NCBI RefSeq assembly: GCF_022581195.2
Contig: NC_061465.1
Span: forward strand, 4,838,501-4,902,500
Reading direction: 5' to 3'
Length of the DNA: 64,000 nt
Origin: Helicoverpa zea
Lineage: Eukaryota > Arthropoda > Insecta > Lepidoptera > Noctuidae
Part shown: positions 57,897 through 64,000 of the stretch, one piece after another
Position numbering within the stretch: position 1 is the stretch's first letter
Layout of the letters: every line of letters begins with the position of its first letter
Translations under genes and position numbers: made by a program
Notes under the pieces: generated by a model
Seen by the model: the letters and a program-made list of their open reading frames with translations, nothing else
Told to the model about the DNA's origin: nothing
The model's database searches: none

Positions 57897-60080
57897 TACC
57901 GACAGTTTATGTAATCAAAGGAGATCATCCATTTCGTACCCAAAACTGAAAGTGCCGGCCAGAGTAAAAAAATAATATATTCTTGTAGAGAATAATGCCC
58001 TGAACATTTTTTACTATTGCAAGAATCGTCTACAATTAACCCCCCGGCTGCTATTTGACTTTGAAAATCCCAAAAAAAATACCACAATGTTTGGAACATT
58101 GCATTACGGCCCCAAACTGGAGAAGGCAGCCGCTGCCTCTCCTACCTAACCTGTGGGGAAGTCAGACTCCTACTGACTAAAACCCATCATGGGGTAGCCA
58201 GAGCCGCGGTAATTCTTTCGACTCATTCGATTCTTTAGACTGCCTCGTTGGTCTAGTGGTTGCAAGCGCGGCTGCTGTGCTCGAGGTCTCGGGTTCGATT
58301 CCTGGGTCGGGCCGAAATCGCTTTGTGGGTTTTCTTAAACTTTCACAAAGCAGCCCCAGCCAGTCTGGAAGTTGGTGATTGATTCACCCGTGCATCGGAG
58401 AGCACGTAAATGTCGATCCTGCGCCTGATCTCTCTCCGGTCGTGTCGGATTGCCGTCCCATCGGGTTATGAGAGGGAAGGAATAGGGAGTGCACCTGTGT
58501 CTGCGCAAATGCTCATGCACTATAATATGTCCTGCGCAGCTGGCTGAACTCCTTAAAATGAGAACAGCGCCGTGGCCGAATTTGGCCGTGGACGCCATTA
58601 TTTATTATTAATTCTTTCGAACAATCCCGCAGCCCCGATAGGCCTTGTCCCCGCAAAAATATCGAACGATTCTTGTCGAGGATACCCTGAAGATTTTTTA
58701 CTATTATAAGGAACGTCTTCGGTTAACCCCCAGGCTGCTGTTAGAGTTTAAAGGTAGAACCGTGAATAAAAAATCTATACTTGAATGTTACGGCAACTAA
58801 CGTCCACAGTTTTTCTTAACTAATCAAACGTCTACGATATACCCCCCCCCCTCCCTCCTGCTACACCGAGGAGCCTGTTACTGATTGTTGTGTTCCTTCT
58901 GACCATGCTGCAGGGCCGCGGTAACTCTTTCGAACCCCGAAGCCCCGCCAGGTTTTGGGGGTCGCCTGGGGTTTACTGATTCTCTGAGGGGTGTGAACAA
59001 TGCACGCCACCGACACCTGCTGTTTCCAAGGAGACAGAGGCACTATGAGCCAAAGGAAAATCTATTGGGGCGAGGAGGAATGGGATGCCTTCGTCTCCTT
59101 CTGCGCAGCATGCCAGAGAAGGAGGCAGTGCAATAACTGAGAGTTCGCGCCTCTCATCCCATCCGCTGAGGTAGACGTGGAAGTCACCACGCGCGTTGGG
59201 TGTCGAGAAGACTCCCGGCACCGTAGACGTCGGTTTGTGGGCGGTGAGTTTAGGGAGGCTTATCGTCCCTTCGTTTCCTTGGAGACAACAGGCCCGTTTC
59301 GGCGGCGAGCGTTGACAAGTCAAGCCCTCCTCAGACAGTCAGCAAACCCCAGTGGGGCCCACTAGGGTCAGAACCTGCCAGGGCTGCGGGATTGTTCGAA
59401 AGAGTTACCGCGGCCCTGGTACATTATCAGAAGGAAAATGATGGGTTTAAATCAGTAAGTCTACTCGGTGTAGCAGGAGGGGGGGTATATCGTAGACGTT
59501 CGATTAGTTAAAAAAATACTGTGGACTTTATTTTCCGTAACATTCAATAACATTCAAGAATAGGTTTTTTATTCACGGTTCTCACACTTTAAACTCAAAT
59601 AGCAGTCTGGGGGTTAACCGAAGATGTTTCTTATATTAGTAAAATATCTTCAGGACATCCTCGACAAGAAGCGTACGATATTTTTAGCGGGGACAAAGCC
59701 TATTGAGGCTGCGGGATTTTTCGCAAGAATTACCGCGACCCTGGTTTCTCCATGATGGGTTTTAATCAATAAGTGTCTGACTTCCCCACAGCCCAAGTCA
59801 TTTGATTCCCAGGTTGGGCAGGAGTCCTTTGAAGGCAGCGGCTGCCTTCTCCAGTTTGGGGCCGTTATGTAATGCTCCAAACATTGTGAGATTTTTTGGT
59901 ATTTTCAAAGTCAAATAGCAGCCGGGGGGTTAATTGTAGACGATTCTTGTAATAGTAAAAAATCTTCAGGGCATTATTCTCTACAAGAATCTACTATTTT
60001 TTTCTTTTGGCCGGCACTTTCATTTTTGGGTACAAATTGTTCGAGACTTGAATGATCTCCTTTTATGTAAAACTGTAGGC
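57897..60080. mobile_element. Giant palindromic element (about 2.2 kb) carrying LINE 3' sequences
   Basis: The outer left segment GGAGATCAT, CCCAAAACTGAAAGTGCCGGCC, TTCTTGTAGAGAATAATGCC, TTAACCCCCCGGCTGCTATT is answered in reverse complement by 59880-60080. Pairing continues inward through GGCCCCAAACTGGAGAAGGC, TTGTCGAGGATACCCTGAAG, ACGTCTACGATATACCCCCC and CTGCTACACCGAG (58868 against 59465) to about 59050 and 59255, leaving a short centre. The inner portion shares sequence with the LINE 3' fragment at 39960-40345. The left arm is interrupted by a SINE (58222-58609). No transposase frame is visible. Confidence 0.8.
58222..58609 (+). mobile_element. tRNA-derived SINE nested in the palindrome
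   Basis: The head GCCTCGTTGGTCTAGTGGTT has an A box (TGGTCTAGTGGT, 58249-58260) and a perfect B box (GGTTCGATTCC, 58292-58302). The body includes GCCCCAGCCAGTCTGGAAGT and TGTCCTGCGCAGCTGGCTGA. The 3' part ends GCCGTGGACGCCATTATTTA with a short TTATTA tail. Flanking AATTCTTTCGA copies at 58211-58221 and 58610-58620 are an 11-bp target duplication. The copy has all promoter boxes intact. It is a different family from the SINE at 51290. Confidence 0.88.
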
Positions 60081-63000
60081 CTCAATACTTACATAAAAAT
60101 TCAATAACAGTGCATTTTTACATACTTATGTGTTTTAATTCTAACAAGAAGACTAAAAAAATAACCAAAAGCAAAAGATGGTGTTACTATAGAAACATCA
60201 ACCAGCATATTCTCTAATCAGTGTTTTTGTAAATAAATTGTGGGAGTTTTACAAAAATATTCTGCCATATACAATCTAGATATGTATTATCAATAGAAAC
60301 TTAATTTTACGAGCAGCAATATCCTGATAGAAAATCTTTGGCACAGTTAGTGGACTGAACCGTAAACTGAAGAGGTGATTTAAAAAGCACTCTAAACCGC
60401 AGATATTATCGGAAATGTGTTATGTTAGGGGAACTTATATCGATTCTAGGAAGAAGGTACTTTCTGAACGTCTGCTAGTAAATATTTTATTCTATTCCAG
60501 AAAATTCAAAAGAGTACCTACCTACTTTTAAAAGAGATGAAAACATTTTAAGTGAATGAAAGAATATTACTTGGAATCTATATTATTACCTATATATTTC
60601 CAGGTAATTTAATTACAATGTTCATGATATTGCTGTATGTTCTTTCAGTTAGATATTTCTAGAATTAGACGAGCGTACATCGAAAAATGTAAAGCTTCAT
60701 GATGATCACAGTTTCTCCGAAAAAGTCTCCTTTTTGTATTTTGTGAAATTTTTACCAATATGTTTTATTCCAAGGAACTTCAACTGTAATTAATTTTAAC
60801 AAGAATTTTACGTAACACTTAATAACGATAATATGAAATTCCTTTTTAGAATGGATATAATAAGACAAAGATTCTTTTCCTCTGAATAAATTTATGATAA
60901 CACAAACCTCTTTGACCAGGATAGTAGAATATACCAAAAGACAAACCAACATGATAATGCGCAAAAACCTATAACAGACAAGTGTGTAACCATAGACAAG
61001 ATATTATTACCGATATAGATTACCGATATAGATTACCGATTACGTTACTCCTAAAGTTCCCTTCGCTAAGGTGGTAATATAAGTGGACCATCTGTGGCGC
61101 GTCTCCCCTCGGGGGAGGATGCACCAATATTTGAACAAGGCGGTTTGTTTAACGCAAATAATAACTCCGAATAATAAATTGTAAGTAGGTGCAATTGCCC
61201 TTTTGGGAGATTAAATATGTATTTAATAAAGGATTTATGGGGTTATTATGCATTGTTGGGCTTTTTGAAGGAATGCACATTTAAGTGGGTATGTATGAAG
61301 TATGTGCTGGTAGGTTTTTGATATAACGTAGAATTTACTGTGTTCAAACATGTTGTCAAAATATTCAGGAAGGTATATTTATATTAGATCCTTAACTTTT
61401 AAGAAATATACCGATTAAGAAACTCGAGCGACGACCATAGTCATTTTATTTTTCGGAGTAAACTTAAGCCTCTTATAGTCTTGTTCTTAATAAAATATAC
61501 ATACGTCCACTTGAAACCACAACACAACAGTTGTAGGTAATGATTATTTAATAACAATCTTATAAGACTGTTATTTGGTCACGGCTACTATTCTGTGCAA
61601 TTTGTCACTCATTATAAGTATGATTGTCACGCCAACGACCGCTCTTGACCAACATTCAAACAGTTTGGACAAGAAAAAATAAAGTAGGCACTTTGTAGGT
61701 TACAATAATTTTGGTAGTGACTTGGTCAAATGCAATTGGGTATGAAATAACTTTTATAAAAATATGTAGAATAAATGTCGTTTAATTATGTACTTTGAAC
61801 CTAACTCTCTGGAATGTCTCTAAATTTAAACTTTAATTATCGCTCAAACCCAAACACGTACTTTAGACTTATTTTAAATACCTCGATTAAATGAAAGATT
61901 AGAGCAATTCATTTAAAATTAACAAGAGACCAACATTAAACAAAAACTACGCTTGCGTAAAATCTATATCAAAAATCATTTTGATGATTAGAAACAAAGT
62001 TACTGTCTTGATTACAAGTATTTCTTTGTTCTAAGAATAATAATAAAACAGAGTACCAGTTTTTTATACTGTTTATATTTCAATATTCAGGTTTTCTCAT
62101 AAAATACATCAACATTTCCTTTGAATTCCTCTCACATCTAGCTTAATAACATACAGGTCGGAAACCTATATACGAAATCAATAAATCAAACATCAGGACA
62201 GGCCCATGGGATACTACTGGGTTACCAATCCCCTAGGGGCAGCATCGGCTTTTAATTTAAAAGCTATTTTATGTAACAACTCGGCCAATGGGCCGTGGGG
62301 TACGCACTCATTTCTACTTATTTTTCACTGACGTATCAATCAATCATGTTTTTGTGTGAGTGCAAACAATGACGGCTTTTCAAAACAAAAGTTTAAAGAT
62401 ACGTGAAATATTATGCTTTTAATTTATGTGTTTTTATTCTATGCCGAATTTTATTAATAGTTTCAATAATATTTTTAGTAAAAATTAATATAAAATAACA
62501 GCGCAAATGAGAACCAAATTCACTGAAAATAAATTCACAATACAATTTTCAACAAAGTAGTTTTCTTACAAAATTGTAGTTTCCCCCAAAGTGTATTTCA
62601 TTGCTTTGATATTCTAAGATCTGTTTATTTTTATAAGAATTTTACAAACTTTCTGTACTGAATATTTTCTCAAATATTACCTTGCAATTCCAAGCATATA
62701 CCCTGGAGCGGAATTCGTATCCAAATCGTATTTTTATCGGGAAATAGAATACGTATTAAATTGGTTCAGCGAATTTATTTTATAAGCTAGTTAGTTTGTA
62801 TTTTCGATTGTTATTAGTTATTATTATTAGTTATACATTCGCATATAGGTTTAGCCTTTGGTTGGATATGTTTTCGACAATTATATTTGTCAATGTAAAT
62901 ATTTTAACTTTTCGACAGACTTTTTTATTTTTTAGTTAGACTTTTCTCATATTACCATCACACTATTATGATAATTGTTTTTTTTTTTTTAATTATGGAA

Positions 63001-64000
63001 TTTGATATTTTCTGATTAGAAATCCATAAACAACTTCAAATACTTACCTCAATTATAACAAAAAAGACCATAAAAGTAATTATAATAAAAAAAAGATAAA
63101 ATCAAAACACAATTTTCAGTTTCAATATTTCTATAGTGAGACAGAACAAGTTGAGCATAATGCTAAGCAACTAAGTTAAAGAAACAAAGGAAGGACTGCA
63201 GACAGGAATGAACAAGGCATTGTGGCGCCAACAACCTGCATAACACAATTTCTTGCTTCAACAGCTCACACAGACTTAAGAAAGAGGAAATTGCAAGCCT
63301 GAACTATTTATAGCTACTAAAGGTGCACCAACTTTATGGGACTTTTGATAAATACTTTCAAGTATTACCCAGTACTGGAAAAGCAACTAAGTTCGTAAGT
63401 CGAGCAATTTTCGGTGAAGGAACGGAGTAACTTACAGTCCTATGTAAGTAATTCAATTTAAAACTTCAAGTGAGAATAGCGCCTAAAGTAGAATCTCGTC
63501 GAGTTTCGACTTTCCTTATTAAGGTCACGGGGATAGAGTAGTTGCGAACTTTGTCATGGAACTGATGAATTTGGTTTCCTATTTTACTTTTGAAGATTGA
63601 GCAAGTCTCCTCAATTGCAAATTTTGAAACATAATGCTCAAAGTCAAAATATTTTGATTACATCGTACTTATGTAAAGTCCATACTGTTTTTAAGGGAAA
63701 GCTTGTTTGTTTCCATGCTGCTGCATGGAATACATATCGTTTTTTTATGCAATATATGTCATCTAACAAAATACATAGAGTACTACATTTGTAAGGATTC
63801 CTTTTTCAGAAACGTTATTCCTACAAACCTAGCAATTGGATAAGCCACCGTTTAATAATTCAGATGTATATAACAACACTAAACCAGACTCCCCGTACAT
63901 AACGTTGTAATAATACCTTCCTAGGGATGCTGTTACAGAAAGTTTTCCCGTAATAAAGTTAGGGGCATCAGACAAACGTGATGGGTCCTGACATTCGCGC
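60081..64000. other. Gene-free stretch to the end of the window
   Basis: AT-rich with no recognised gene or transposon. A short tandem repeat lies at 61007-61040. Open frames such as 60752-60964 and 63597-63794 show no domain or splice support. Confidence 0.4.
61007..61040. repeat. Short tandem repeat, 13-bp unit
   Basis: TTACCGATATAGA is repeated twice and begins a third time. Confidence 0.85.

Noticed and set aside
58973..59323. 116-codon minus-strand frame in the palindrome, and a similar one at 39958-40281
   Set aside because: Both lie in GC-rich LINE 3' sequence with frames open on both strands; no conserved domain seen.

Overview
The window looks like AT-rich nuclear DNA from a lepidopteran insect, probably a noctuid-like moth. 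Three things point there. The one clearly recognisable host gene is the 3' end of an insect Fasciclin 2 gene. The dispersed repeats are types familiar from moth and butterfly genomes: Lep1-like Helitrons, tRNA-headed SINEs, LINE 3' tails ending in ATG-triplet runs, and a composite repeat with a (GACA)n tract and ends reading TACGGAACCCT. The codon and splice-site style is that of an insect. No bacterial, organellar or viral organisation is visible. These assignments come from recognition, not from a database search.

Layout: 1-3552 holds the last exons of Fas2 on the plus strand: the transmembrane exon (1845-2040), a 69-bp in-frame cassette encoding the proline-rich PEST segment (2329-2397), and the terminal exon ending in the PDZ ligand NSAV (3423-3552). 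Skipping or including the cassette keeps the frame, so two transmembrane isoforms differing by 23 residues are predicted. A presumed 3' UTR follows. From about 6.2 to 7.0 kb there is a weak exon candidate on plus and, on minus, a cysteine-rich single-pass small ORF of 63 codons.

From about 7.2 kb to the end I recognise no further conserved host gene. The DNA is either intergenic or a very large intron, and it is crowded with mobile elements, many palindromic: a GC-rich MITE (13806-14298), a foldback flanked by 19-bp direct repeats (17642-18228), a 2.7-kb composite element with long internal arms (21311-24026) flanked by a duplicated host-like segment, a foldback carrying a nested 5'-truncated retroposon (35136-35960), and a 2.2-kb giant palindrome with a nested tRNA-SINE (57897-60080). 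The longest ORF (48733-49899) is the C-terminal part of a non-LTR retrotransposon protein: RT thumb, CCHC knuckle and a restriction-like endonuclease-like domain. It has a poly(A) tail and a 10-bp target duplication, so it is a young insertion.

The elements interact by nesting. LINE 3' ends are shared with SINE tails (14933, 51290, 56961), one LINE 3' family appears in three places (35442, 39408-40345, 57897-60080), and retroposons have landed inside foldbacks. A GC-rich block at 47205-47345 with an E-box and an RFX X-box match is the best promoter candidate away from Fas2.
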